A stretch of 59,546 nt of DNA from a virus. Below the pieces are notes generated by a model. It was not told the origin of the DNA and did no database searches. It saw nothing but the letters and a program-made list of their open reading frames with translations. The translations under genes and the position numbers were made by a program. The first letter of the stretch is position 1, and every line of letters begins with the position of its first letter. The DNA lies in the IMG/VR virus record IMGVR_UViG_3300034022_000685, positions 1 through 59,546 of that record, one strand, 5' to 3'. Positions 24,962-33,602 of the stretch are shown one piece after another.

Positions 24962-25984
24962 ATGTACAATAATATGGACAAAAAATTAAAATATAACGAT
25001 TTTAAGTCCTTGTTTGACGAAGGTTGGGATGGTTTTAAGGGGTTTTATTTCAATGAGGCTCAACGTAATTTTGAAATGGAATACCGTAAAATAGGAAAGT
25101 GGGGGTGGTGTCAATCTAGAGAAAAAGAAGGAATTTTAACGGAGGACGGGGATTGGGATGATGCAAATAGAATTAACACGCACCCAAATTTGTGTAAATT
25201 CTTTTATGAGGAATGTATAAAAGACAATCCAAATATTTTTGTGGAGTTTGGTAATCCTCAATATCATAGAGAGAATGTAATTGTATTATGGAATTTCATA
25301 ATTGGTAATTTCGACCTATATTTTACAAAAAAAATTACAAACAAATATTACGATTTAATTTATGGGTTATTAAACCAATCTTGGCAGAGAGGTAATATAT
25401 CAGTTATAATTGCCGTTATTTATCTTAAGAAATTCTATCCTAATATTAAAAATATTAAATTTGGGTTTAAGACTGGTGATAAAGATGATATGGATGGTAT
25501 TGATATTGAAGCAACTTTAGAGGATGATTCAATAATTAGGATTCAAGTAAAAGGTGGTAGATATACAGATAAAAATTACGGTGGGAAGTATTATATAAAT
25601 GGTTCCACTAATGATTTAAAATACGATAGATGTGACCACTATATCTACACACAAACAAAGTATGGTGATAAGCCATCTTCGTTTATTATGTTTAAAAATA
25701 CAGACCAAATAGGTAGGAAAGATAAAAGTATTATTGTCCCTGTTGATGATATAAAATTTAAAATACAAGAAAATATGCCAATGCCCGAAAACTTAACCGA
25801 CTTAATGAAAATTTGTGGTGAGAATAACATCCAATTTCAAATTAAAAAAGAAGAAGAGTCAAACTACATTAAGTTAGATGAAGAAAATAAAACATTAACT
25901 ATCAATTTCAGTGACTATGAAGATAATTCATTAGAAAAGGATTCAATAGAAATGTTAGATAAATTAAAAGAGATGTTTAAGTAA
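24962..25984 (+). CDS. Putative PD-(D/E)XK-type nuclease
   Basis: A 340-aa protein not assigned to a named family. Around residues 170-200 it has GDKDDMDGIDIEA, then a beta hairpin, then IRIQVKGG: the Asp...QVK arrangement of Mrr-like and other PD-(D/E)XK nucleases, with Gln taking the place of the usual Glu/Asp. A following YINGSTNDLKYDRCDHYIY segment fits the last core strands. The N-terminal 160 residues are unrecognised and rich in Trp and aromatic residues. It stands alone on the plus strand between two minus genes with its own host-type promoter, as free-standing phage nucleases often do. A Met at 24974 is an alternative start. Confidence 0.62.
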   Translation: MYNNMDKKLKYNDFKSLFDEGWDGFKGFYFNEAQRNFEMEYRKIGKWGWCQSREKEGILTEDGDWDDANRINTHPNLCKFFYEECIKDNPNIFVEFGNPQYHRENVIVLWNFIIGNFDLYFTKKITNKYYDLIYGLLNQSWQRGNISVIIAVIYLKKFYPNIKNIKFGFKTGDKDDMDGIDIEATLEDDSIIRIQVKGGRYTDKNYGGKYYINGSTNDLKYDRCDHYIYTQTKYGDKPSSFIMFKNTDQIGRKDKSIIVPVDDIKFKIQENMPMPENLTDLMKICGENNIQFQIKKEEESNYIKLDEENKTLTINFSDYEDNSLEKDSIEMLDKLKEMFK

Positions 25985-27718
25985 ATCTTTACTAAACGAT
26001 TCGGAATATTCTCCATCTCCCATTACTTGGTCAATAATATTTTTCTTCTTTTGTAAGATATTATAGATAATTTTTTCAACGGTGTTCTCAAATACAGGAT
26101 AGTATACGAGAACACTATTTTTTTGTCCATATCTATAAGCCCTATCTTCTCCTTGAGAGTGGTCTGCAGGAACAAATGATAAGTCATTCATAATAACAAC
26201 CTCAGCGGCGGTTAATGTAATACCAACACCCGCAGCTTTAATGTTACCAATAAACACTTTTATTTTATCATCAGTTTGAAACCTATCAACGTTCTCTTGT
26301 CTCTTATCTTTATTCATACGACCATCAAGAGTAACGGAGTTCTTTTTATATTTCTCGTGAATCATATCAAGACTCATTGTAAAGTTGGTAAAAACGATTA
26401 CCTTCTTACCTTGTTCTAAACATTTATCAATTAGTTCACAAGTATAAGGAATCTTTTCATACGCAATGAGTTGTCTAATCTTCATCAAACGATTAAGTGT
26501 TACACTTATAGTTTCGTTATCCTTTTTGTCGGTACTAATACGTGTAAACTCTTCTAATTCCTCATCATACATCTTGCTTGTTAATTCAACAAACACTGGT
26601 GTTACAATTTTTTCAGGTAAATCAAGAATATCTGTTTTCATTCTACGTAAAACAAGATTTTTCGTTCGTTCACGAAGTTCATCTAAATTAGATGCTCCAC
26701 TCGTGTTCCATACTCTACGATTACCAACGTTGAATTGATATCCTTTACAGTATCTACGAACATATGATTGCCAATTTAATGTTAATGGTGATTCAACAAT
26801 CTTTAATAGATTAAAATAGTTAATAGGTCTTGAGGTCATTGGTGTTCCTGTTAATAACCATACTTTGGGTATAGTTTCAAGAACATCATTTAATAGTCGA
26901 GTTCTATTTGCGGTAGCGTTAGAGATATAATGTGCTTCATCTACGATTGCCAAGTCAAAATTGGCATTAACCAATAATTTATAATCGTCACTATCCTCAC
27001 TCTTGTCTGTGGTGTGGTAGTTCTTAATAATATCATAATTAATAATATAGTAGTCATACGTTGATCCCCATTTACGTCCTTCGACAATTAAAACTTTTCT
27101 ATTTGAATAGTTTCTTATTTCCCTCTCCCAATTTATTTTTAAAGATGCGGGACACACTATAAGTATTTTTCTTGCTTTACTTTCTAACGACGCGATTACT
27201 GCGGATGTTGTTTTACCAAGACCCATATCATCCGCCAATATGAATTTGTTATTTGCTAATAACTTTTCAACTGCAATTTTTTGGTGATCCATTGGAGGTC
27301 TTGAGTCGTACTTACTATAATCAATCACCCTATCCAATTTTTTCTCTTCTTGAACCACGGCAGCCTTTGGTAACCAAAAGGATGACATTTGTTCGTGATT
27401 CAGAATTTTACCCCAAATGTGAAACGCCTTATCTGATTCACATAATAATTTCTCACACCAAATTGATTCGGGTGCGGTTGTTAATAGTTTATCTTCTTGT
27501 AGTTTTTCACCAAAAGTTGAAACGATATTAATATATTTTCTTGCAACCTTTGGAGTTGTTTCTTTATATTTTATAACATATTCAGCCTGAGGTCTTGTTA
27601 ATTTAAAATTTTTAACGTCCTTAAATTTACGTTTCCATTCCAATAGTTGGTTGTTCGAACCATCATAAGACGATAAAACATTTCTAGCCTCTATCTCAGG
27701 AATATTAATACTTTCCAT
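25964..27718 (-). CDS. SNF2-family DNA helicase/translocase
   Basis: An ATP-dependent DNA translocase, probably for fork remodelling or recombination. The helicase motifs are motif I DDMGLGKT, Ia VCPASLKINWEREI, II IVDEAHYIS, III LLTGTP, then in the second domain VIVFTNFTMSLDMI, IGNIKAAGVGITLTAAEVVI and motif VI EDRAYRYGQ. The RYGQ ending and the insertion pattern mark the SNF2/SMARCAL1 side rather than T4 UvsW. About 135 N-terminal residues are unassigned. I chose the Met at 27718 (584 aa): the Met at 27736 overlaps the TATTTATG motif. It overlaps the nuclease gene tail to tail by 21 nt. Confidence 0.9.
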   Translation of the reverse strand: MESINIPEIEARNVLSSYDGSNNQLLEWKRKFKDVKNFKLTRPQAEYVIKYKETTPKVARKYINIVSTFGEKLQEDKLLTTAPESIWCEKLLCESDKAFHIWGKILNHEQMSSFWLPKAAVVQEEKKLDRVIDYSKYDSRPPMDHQKIAVEKLLANNKFILADDMGLGKTTSAVIASLESKARKILIVCPASLKINWEREIRNYSNRKVLIVEGRKWGSTYDYYIINYDIIKNYHTTDKSEDSDDYKLLVNANFDLAIVDEAHYISNATANRTRLLNDVLETIPKVWLLTGTPMTSRPINYFNLLKIVESPLTLNWQSYVRRYCKGYQFNVGNRRVWNTSGASNLDELRERTKNLVLRRMKTDILDLPEKIVTPVFVELTSKMYDEELEEFTRISTDKKDNETISVTLNRLMKIRQLIAYEKIPYTCELIDKCLEQGKKVIVFTNFTMSLDMIHEKYKKNSVTLDGRMNKDKRQENVDRFQTDDKIKVFIGNIKAAGVGITLTAAEVVIMNDLSFVPADHSQGEDRAYRYGQKNSVLVYYPVFENTVEKIIYNILQKKKNIIDQVMGDGEYSESFSKDLLKHLF

Positions 27719-27733
27719 ATATTGTAGAATATA

Positions 27734-27741
27734 CATAAATA
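27734..27741 (-). promoter_or_regulatory. Putative late promoter variant (TATTTATG)
   Basis: A sense-strand CTATTTATG, 15 nt before the ATG at 27718, back to back with the plus-strand motif at 27758-27765. Confidence 0.45.
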
Positions 27742-27757
27742 GAATGGAAGATTAAAC

Positions 27758-27765
27758 TATTTATA
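27758..27765 (+). promoter_or_regulatory. Putative late promoter (TATTTATA)
   Basis: An exact CTATTTATA with a 6-nt gap (GAGGAT, itself ribosome-binding-site-like) to the ATG at 27772. It starts the long plus-strand tail operon. Confidence 0.62.
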
Positions 27766-27771
27766 GAGGAT

Positions 27772-28284
27772 ATGGATAATAAACTACCAATTACAAGATT
27801 AGGAAAATTCTTCTCAAAAGATGATTTTGACATCAATATTCAAATGGGTCAAGAGTATCTTCACGGAGATTTGAATATGAAATTAGTACTTTATCGTGTA
27901 GATAGAGCAAACACAGACATTGATTCGGTTTACGCTGAAGTGGGTAAGGACGAAATAAAATATTTTCCCCCTGTTGAGTTTAATGCTTTAGTCAAAATTG
28001 ACGAACCAAAAAATAACTCATACAAAACAGGGTTAATAAGATACGCCGAACCTGGTAATTTAACATTATCGGTTTATATCAGTCATTTGGAGGAATTAAA
28101 GATAGATATAAGATATGGTGATTATGTTGGTTATGCGGATTCTGAAGAGAAAATAAGATTCTACACTGTCACAAATGACGGTAAGGTTACTTCGGACAAT
28201 AAACATAAAATGTTTGGTTACAAACCACATTATAGAACAATAACTTGTGTTCCGGCACAGGAAGTAGAATTTAGAGGAGTATAA
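27772..28284 (+). CDS. Probable neck or tail-completion protein (unknown)
   Basis: A 170-aa beta-rich protein, not recognised with confidence. It is cotranscribed with, and 1 nt before, the gp15-like sheath-terminator gene, and the gp13 neck gene lies 3 kb to the left. In T4-like genomes gp14 occupies the place between gp13 and gp15, so a gp14-like neck role is possible, although I cannot see gp14 sequence motifs. The C-terminus (HYRTITCVPAQEVEF) looks like a beta strand that could add to a partner. Confidence 0.5.
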   Translation: MDNKLPITRLGKFFSKDDFDINIQMGQEYLHGDLNMKLVLYRVDRANTDIDSVYAEVGKDEIKYFPPVEFNALVKIDEPKNNSYKTGLIRYAEPGNLTLSVYISHLEELKIDIRYGDYVGYADSEEKIRFYTVTNDGKVTSDNKHKMFGYKPHYRTITCVPAQEVEFRGV

Positions 28285-28285
28285 A

Positions 28286-29539
28286 ATGGGAATACCTAAA
28301 AGAAAAAACAATATTGATGTTTATGGAGGTAAAGAAATTTACCAAGGTAAACAGGTTATGGATAGAAGACAAGAGTTATTAGATAGAATAACCAAGTCTG
28401 ATTCATATATGCCCGATTCAATATTACACGATGATTTGGATGGTGGAATGTTAGATTTCATAAAGACCCATTTCAAAGTGGTATCGGATGGTTCGGCCAT
28501 CCCAATTATACCAAAAATATTAACAATCCAAAGATGGGGTGAATTTACAAATAATTGGCAGTTCTCAGATGATGATGGTAATATGAAGTTACCGTTTATT
28601 GCAGTTATTAGAAAACCAGACGTTCAACCAGGAACAAACCCATCAATTCAAAGAACAATACCTGATAGACAATCTTTCCATTATGCAACGGTTCCAACTT
28701 GGAACGGGTCTCAAATGGGTGCGGATGTATATAAGATGCCTCAACCTGTGGCAATCGACATTAGTTTTGAGGTTACAATAGTTTGTACAAAATTTAGAGA
28801 CTTAAATCGTTTTAATAAGATTGTTCTACAAAAATTCTCAGCTAGACAATCATATACAACCGTAAAAGGTCATTATATACCCATTGTACTCGATTCTATC
28901 GATGATAATACTCCGATGGACTCAGTTGATGGTCGTAGATTCTACATCCAAAATTATAAGTTCACAATGTTAGGGTTCCTTATTGATAGTGAGGAGTTTG
29001 AGGTTAAACCCGCAGTGAGTAGAATGTTCCTTATGAATGAATTCATCCAATCAAAAGGGTATCAGAAGAAATACATTAACAAAACAATTGATATAACCGT
29101 TGCAACATTTACCGCTGATGGTATGCAGACTGCATTTAGTGTTGGTGAAAGTATTGGTATGTTGTTTAATGTTACAATTAACGGTCTTCTTCAGGAAAGA
29201 GATGTTGACTATTTCCATATTCCAGGAACATCTAAAATTACTTTCGTAAGTCCTCCACTAGAAGGGTCAAGTGTGACTGTTACATATTATAAGGGTAGAA
29301 ATAGTGTATTCATTGATTCGTACGGTAAACCAATTCAAGTTACCACCGAATATTTTACTTACAATGGAACAACCATATCGTTTACAGTACAAAATACTAT
29401 TGATAGTGTTGTGACTTTAGATATCAACGGTCTTGTTGAAGATGAGGGTGTTGGTTTTGAAATTACAGAATCGAACGAAATTACATTACAGGGAACACCA
29501 GTATTAGGGTCAGTAATTGGTATTACTTATTTGTATTAA
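28286..29539 (+). CDS. gp15: Tail sheath stabiliser / tail terminator, gp15-like
   Basis: Probably caps the tail tube and sheath at the neck. Residues 85-250 resemble the gp15/gp3-type family: PFIAVIRKPD, RQSFHYAT, then PQPVAIDISFEVTIVC and RFNKIVLQKF, the pattern of a domain that fixes tail-end hexamers. The protein is 417 aa against 272 in T4 because of two similar C-terminal beta modules of about 60 residues (about 268-335 and 350-417), each with a TINGLLQE/DINGLVED core. It follows the 170-aa gene and precedes the sheath gene. The gp15 assignment is moderate. Confidence 0.62.
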   Translation: MGIPKRKNNIDVYGGKEIYQGKQVMDRRQELLDRITKSDSYMPDSILHDDLDGGMLDFIKTHFKVVSDGSAIPIIPKILTIQRWGEFTNNWQFSDDDGNMKLPFIAVIRKPDVQPGTNPSIQRTIPDRQSFHYATVPTWNGSQMGADVYKMPQPVAIDISFEVTIVCTKFRDLNRFNKIVLQKFSARQSYTTVKGHYIPIVLDSIDDNTPMDSVDGRRFYIQNYKFTMLGFLIDSEEFEVKPAVSRMFLMNEFIQSKGYQKKYINKTIDITVATFTADGMQTAFSVGESIGMLFNVTINGLLQERDVDYFHIPGTSKITFVSPPLEGSSVTVTYYKGRNSVFIDSYGKPIQVTTEYFTYNGTTISFTVQNTIDSVVTLDINGLVEDEGVGFEITESNEITLQGTPVLGSVIGITYLY

Positions 29540-29694
29540 TCGTCACCATAGATATCTTTCTTTTTCGGTTTACAATAATCCTCAATCCATTTTTCTAACA
29601 CTTTATAGATTTTAAGACCATTCTTATCACAATAAGTTTTTAACATTTCGTGGTGTTTATCACCTATTTTAACGTTTTTCTGAGTGTTTTCCAT
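29536..29694 (-). CDS. Small 52-aa protein, ribbon-helix-helix-like
   Basis: A 52-aa open reading frame on the strand opposite to the tail operon, in the gap before the sheath gene. It reads MENTQKNVKIGDKHHEMLKTY and then NGLKIYKVLEKWIEDY, the strand-helix-turn-helix rhythm of Arc/MetJ-type regulators, with a basic tail. Its stop overlaps the gp15-like stop codon. No clear promoter was found for it. A small DNA-binding regulator is the best reading. The short length limits confidence. Confidence 0.5.
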   Translation of the reverse strand: MENTQKNVKIGDKHHEMLKTYCDKNGLKIYKVLEKWIEDYCKPKKKDIYGDD

Positions 29695-29755
29695 AGTATA
29701 AGATATTAAAAGATATATTAAGATAAATAACTATCTTTTTAAAGAAAGTACGGAA

Positions 29756-29776
29756 ATCTTTGCTAAAAACAAAGAT
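29756..29776. repeat. Hairpin before the sheath late promoter
   Basis: A perfect 7-bp inverted repeat, ATCTTTG / CAAAGAT, with a 7-nt loop. Its last base is the first T of the TATTTATA motif of the sheath gene. It could be a regulator site. No T-run follows, so it is not a terminator. Confidence 0.45.
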
Positions 29777-29783
29777 ATTTATA
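29776..29783 (+). promoter_or_regulatory. Putative late promoter (TATTTATA)
   Basis: An exact GATATTTATA, 36 nt before the sheath ATG at 29820, so this abundant protein has a longer leader than most genes here. Confidence 0.6.
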
Positions 29784-29819
29784 GAATAAGTAATAAAAAT
29801 ATTAACCAAACATTAATCG

Positions 29820-32660
29820 ATGGCAAATTCAAACAGAGTATTTGTTTCTCCAGGTGTCTACACATCAGAGAAAGATCTAACATTCGTAGCTCAAAGCGTC
29901 GGGGTAACAACTCTTGGTTTAGTCGGTGAAACCTTAAAGGGTCCAGCCTTCGAACCAGTTCTAATAAGTAGTTTCGACGAATTCAAAACATATTTTGGAC
30001 CAACTTCACCTTCAAAAGACGGTGTTGGTAACCCGAAATATGAATTACCGTATGTAGCTAAGTCGTACTTGCAAGAGTCAAACCAATTATTCGTAACAAG
30101 AGTATTGGGTCTTACAGGATACAAACCTTTCAAAACATTCGGTATTAAGACATTAGGTGGTATCACAGTAAATAAGAGTCAAACTCCTACTTCTACTGGG
30201 TTCACATTAACTCCAACCGTAACAGGTATTACAGGAAGTACAGTTTATACTGAACTTTCCACTAAAACATCTGTGGATGGTACAACAATAACAAGTTATA
30301 TCACAGATAATTTCGCTGGATTTGGTACAGGACAAACAGGACAATGGTTTGTTATCGGTCTTGTTCCAAGTTCAAGTGTTTCTGGATTAAGTGGTACTGA
30401 GGTTTCTTCTCCATTAAATGGTACAAATAGAGCCAATTCATATAACAATAAAGAATGGTTCAACGTATTTTACAACGATGGAGCAACTATAAACAGTGTT
30501 TATTCATATCTTTTTGTTTGGAATGGTACAGCTTTTACTGGAACTAAATTTATATGGACAGCAACTTTAAATACTGACTATGATAATATAGTAGTGGCCG
30601 CTTTAAGGTCAAGAGGTAAATACGTTGGTCAAACATTAACACACGAAGTAACAGCAAACACTGGTGTTACAATTTCAAGTGTTGGTACCTTGGCTAAAAA
30701 TGTATTCTCAGAATTTACAATAACAACCGCAGGATTAAATAGTGGAACTAAATCATTCACTTGTTCATTAGATACAACATCTTCAAAATACATTACAAAA
30801 GTATTAGGAAGTGACGTGTTTGATAAATCAACTGAAGATTACGCGGTTTATGTTCACGAGGTATATCCAAAATTATTAAAACACGCTTACGAGAAAGGAT
30901 TAGTAAGAGGTGTTAGTTCAACAATCGATTATAATCTTGACGGAACGAATTTCTTACATCAATGGGATACCACAATTTCTCCAATGGTTGTATCTGAGGT
31001 TCGTGGTGGTAAAGTTACGGATTTATTCCAAGTTCAGACAATTTCTGACGGTGAAGCCGCTAACTTCCAAGTTAAAATAATGATTCAAAACATTAACATT
31101 GATTCTGGTGAGTTTGATTTAATCGTAAGAGATTTTAACGATACTGATGACAATATGGTAGTAATTGAAAAATTCACAAGATGTTCAATGAATCCAGATT
31201 TACCAGGTTACGTCGCAAGAAAAATAGGTACTTCTGATGGTGAGTTTGAATTACGTTCAAAATACATTATGTTAGTTATGGACGCAAATCACCCAACAGA
31301 TGCTTTCCCTGCAGGTTTCAAAGGTTTCTTAACTGACAACGCGTTCTCAGGGTCAACTTTGGGAAGTACAATTTATAAAACTGATTATCTTGCAGCTGGA
31401 GACGTAATTTATTACGAATCAGATGGTACACCAGTATTGTCTAACGGAGATAAAGTAAGAAAAGTATCTTTAGGTCTTTCTTCTCAAGTTGGTTTCGATA
31501 AAGATTTGTTTAAATTCAAAGGAGCGGACGCAAGTGGTGAGTCTTTTGGATTCCACTTATCTTCAAACGCGGCTGCGATAACTGGGACATCATTTAAATG
31601 TACTCCATATGATTTAGAAGGTACAGATAAAGGATTGTTAGAAACTAGTGCATATCGTAAATTTACATTCGCGGTATATGGTGGTAGAGATGGTTGGGAT
31701 ATCTATAGAGATGTTAGAACTAACGGAGACGCTTACATTTTTGGTAAAAGTACATATGTAAGTGGTTATACTACTAATAGTGGTGTATTCAGTAATACAG
31801 TAGGAAACTCTGATTATTACGCTTACTTAGATGGTATTAATACCTTCTCAAACCCTGAAGCTGTGGATATTAACGTATTTGCGACTCCAGGTATTAACTT
31901 CTCAGATCACAGTTCTTTAACTACTCAAGCAATTGATATGGTTGAAAACGAAAGAGCGGATTCTCTATATATTATTGGAGCTCCGAACAACCCAACAACA
32001 GAAGGTGTTATTGGTGATCTTGATACAGTTTCTTTAGATACAAACTACTCAGCAACATATTGGCCTTGGATTCAAGTAAGAGATACAGATAATGCAACTC
32101 AATTATACATCCCACCAACAGGTGAGGTTGTTAAGAACATTGCTTTAACTGATAATGTGTCTTACCCTTGGTTCGCAGTCGCTGGTTATTCAAGAGGTTT
32201 AGTAAATGCAATCAAAGCATCTAAGAAATTAACTTTAGATGAGAGAGATGACCTATATGCTAACAGAATTAACCCAATTGCGACATTCTCTGATACTGGT
32301 ACTATAATTTGGGGTAACAAAACTCTTCAAGTTAGAGAATCAGCTTTAGATAGAATCAACGTAAGAAGATTACTATTAAGAGCAAGAAAATTAATATCTG
32401 CCGTAGCGGTTAGATTATTGTTCGAGCAAAACGATGAACAAGTTAGAAACGAATTCTTAAGATTGGTTAACCCAATTCTTGAGTCAATTAAAAAGGAAAG
32501 AGGTTTATATGAATTCCGTGTAACGGTTTCAAATGACCCAGAGGATATCGATGCTAACACATTGAGAGGTAAGATTTACGTTAAACCTACTCGTTCTCTT
32601 GAATTTATTGATTTAGAATTCATAATTACCCCAACAGGGGCTTCATTTGAGAATATCTAA
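29820..32660 (+). CDS. gp18: Tail sheath protein, gp18-like
   Basis: Forms the contractile sheath. The N-terminus VFVSPGVYTSEKDL, then GLVGETLKGPAFEPV and EFKTYFG, is typical of T4 gp18. The C-terminal third (FEQNDEQVRNEFLRLVNPILESIKKERGL, then VKPTRSLEFIDLEFIITPTGA) is the conserved sheath core with its strand-exchange arm. At 946 aa it is nearly 300 residues longer than T4 gp18 (659 aa). The extra length lies in the Thr-, Ser- and Gly-rich middle (about 120-400), probably surface domains. A late motif precedes it and a strong terminator follows. Confidence 0.95.
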   Translation: MANSNRVFVSPGVYTSEKDLTFVAQSVGVTTLGLVGETLKGPAFEPVLISSFDEFKTYFGPTSPSKDGVGNPKYELPYVAKSYLQESNQLFVTRVLGLTGYKPFKTFGIKTLGGITVNKSQTPTSTGFTLTPTVTGITGSTVYTELSTKTSVDGTTITSYITDNFAGFGTGQTGQWFVIGLVPSSSVSGLSGTEVSSPLNGTNRANSYNNKEWFNVFYNDGATINSVYSYLFVWNGTAFTGTKFIWTATLNTDYDNIVVAALRSRGKYVGQTLTHEVTANTGVTISSVGTLAKNVFSEFTITTAGLNSGTKSFTCSLDTTSSKYITKVLGSDVFDKSTEDYAVYVHEVYPKLLKHAYEKGLVRGVSSTIDYNLDGTNFLHQWDTTISPMVVSEVRGGKVTDLFQVQTISDGEAANFQVKIMIQNINIDSGEFDLIVRDFNDTDDNMVVIEKFTRCSMNPDLPGYVARKIGTSDGEFELRSKYIMLVMDANHPTDAFPAGFKGFLTDNAFSGSTLGSTIYKTDYLAAGDVIYYESDGTPVLSNGDKVRKVSLGLSSQVGFDKDLFKFKGADASGESFGFHLSSNAAAITGTSFKCTPYDLEGTDKGLLETSAYRKFTFAVYGGRDGWDIYRDVRTNGDAYIFGKSTYVSGYTTNSGVFSNTVGNSDYYAYLDGINTFSNPEAVDINVFATPGINFSDHSSLTTQAIDMVENERADSLYIIGAPNNPTTEGVIGDLDTVSLDTNYSATYWPWIQVRDTDNATQLYIPPTGEVVKNIALTDNVSYPWFAVAGYSRGLVNAIKASKKLTLDERDDLYANRINPIATFSDTGTIIWGNKTLQVRESALDRINVRRLLLRARKLISAVAVRLLFEQNDEQVRNEFLRLVNPILESIKKERGLYEFRVTVSNDPEDIDANTLRGKIYVKPTRSLEFIDLEFIITPTGASFENI

Positions 32661-32681
32661 TCTAAAAGGAGATATAAACAG

Positions 32682-32714
32682 AAAGGGGTTCCATTTACGG
32701 GACCCCTTTTCTAT
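32682..32714 (+). terminator. Rho-independent terminator after the sheath gene
   Basis: An 11-bp stem (32682-32692 with 32699-32709, one G-T pair) closes a 6-nt loop and ends in a T-rich run, 21 nt after the sheath stop codon. Confidence 0.9.
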
Positions 32715-32727
32715 TAAAAATGTATAT

Positions 32728-32748
32728 GTTCCACAAGGAACCATTTTT
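32728..32748 (+). terminator. Second small hairpin with T-run
   Basis: GTTCC / GGAAC with an ACAA loop (32728-32741), followed by a run of six T residues. It may back up the stronger terminator just before it. The opposite strand also carries a T-run, so it could act in both directions. Confidence 0.55.
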
Positions 32749-32954
32749 TATAATAATTATACTTTTTTGCTTATATTAGTACTGTGGAAGTGTATATTCT
32801 AGTATTTATTAATAATATTTTAATTATTTTATTAATTAAGTAATTTATTCTAGAGCTTTTTATAGTGGTATTGTAAAAAACTACGAAAAATAATTGACAT
32901 AATCAAGCCCAAGACAATAATAAACCAAAAAAAGATTATTTTCCATTTGGCTTA
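32749..32954. other. AT-rich intergenic region, no gene seen
   Basis: About 200 nt between the sheath terminators and the late promoter of the tube gene. I see no open reading frame of useful length on either strand and no tRNA. A weak TATATTAG (32772-32779) is the only promoter-like element and lacks a matching upstream box. Confidence 0.5.
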
Positions 32955-32962
32955 TATTTATA
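32955..32962 (+). promoter_or_regulatory. Putative late promoter (TATTTATA)
   Basis: An exact sense-strand TATTTATA, 33 nt before the tail tube ATG at 32996. As with the sheath, the leader is longer than at most other sites. Confidence 0.6.
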
Positions 32963-32995
32963 TGAAAGATAAACTAAAAACTTAACAAATACAAA

Positions 32996-33484
32996 ATGGC
33001 AGATTTACTAATGAAAATGCCGGTTCCTTACGAACCGAAAAGAGTTAACCGATTCATTGTTAGATTCCCTTCATCATTGGGTATCAACGAATGGTATGTT
33101 ACTTCAGCTAAAAGACCTAGTGCTAAAATTAACTCGGTTGAGATTCCTTTCTTAAACACTTCAACTTACGTTGCAGGTAGATTTACTTGGGAAGCTCTTC
33201 AAGTTACATTTAAAGACCCAATTGGTCCTTCAGCATCACAAGCTTTAATGGAATGGTTCCGTTTACACGCAGAATCAGTAACAGGTAGAATGGGATATGC
33301 TGCTGGATATAAAAAAGACATTGAATTGGAAATGTTAGACCCAACAGGAGTTGTGGTTGAAAAATGGATTCTTCAAGGTACATTCATCACCGACTTAAAC
33401 TTTGGTGATTTGGATTACAACAACGATGCAATCGCAACTATCCAATGTACATTGAGAATGGATAGATGTATTCAAGTATACTAA
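32996..33484 (+). CDS. gp19: Tail tube protein, gp19-like
   Basis: Forms the inner tail tube. At 162 aa it is almost the same length as T4 gp19 (163 aa). The pattern fits: an N-terminal NRFIVRFPSSLG strand, the LNTSTYVAGRFTWEALQVTFKDP core, then ALMEWFRLHAES and the final DYNNDAIATIQCTLRMDRC strand. It is transcribed from its own late promoter and flanked by terminators on both sides, which gives an isolated, highly expressed unit. Confidence 0.93.
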   Translation: MADLLMKMPVPYEPKRVNRFIVRFPSSLGINEWYVTSAKRPSAKINSVEIPFLNTSTYVAGRFTWEALQVTFKDPIGPSASQALMEWFRLHAESVTGRMGYAAGYKKDIELEMLDPTGVVVEKWILQGTFITDLNFGDLDYNNDAIATIQCTLRMDRCIQVY

Positions 33485-33509
33485 TACCATTTTCTACATA
33501 ATATTATTA

Positions 33510-33557
33510 AACCAACAACCGAATTAGTAAATCTGTCTAATGGGTTGTTGGTTTTTT
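33510..33557 (+). terminator. Rho-independent terminator after the tail tube gene
   Basis: An 11-bp perfect stem (33510-33520 with 33543-33553) with a 22-nt loop, followed by TTTTT, 25 nt after the tube stop codon. The long loop is unusual. Confidence 0.85.
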
Positions 33558-33602
33558 ATTTTAAATCTTTACTTTCACATAGTTATTAAGTAAATTAACA
33601 CT

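Noticed and set aside
27253-27531. Plus-strand open frame opposite the SNF2 gene
   Set aside because: It lies fully across the SNF2 helicase motif I region on the other strand, so it is a shadow.
25964-27718. T4 UvsW as the identity of the helicase
   Set aside because: The motif set (DDMGLGKT, RAYRYGQ) is that of SNF2/SMARCAL1-type translocases, not of UvsW.
32749-32954. Possible tRNA or small RNA gene in the gap between sheath and tube genes
   Set aside because: The sequence is AT-rich without a cloverleaf, TTC-loop or CCA-type end; only a weak promoter-like TATATTAG is present.
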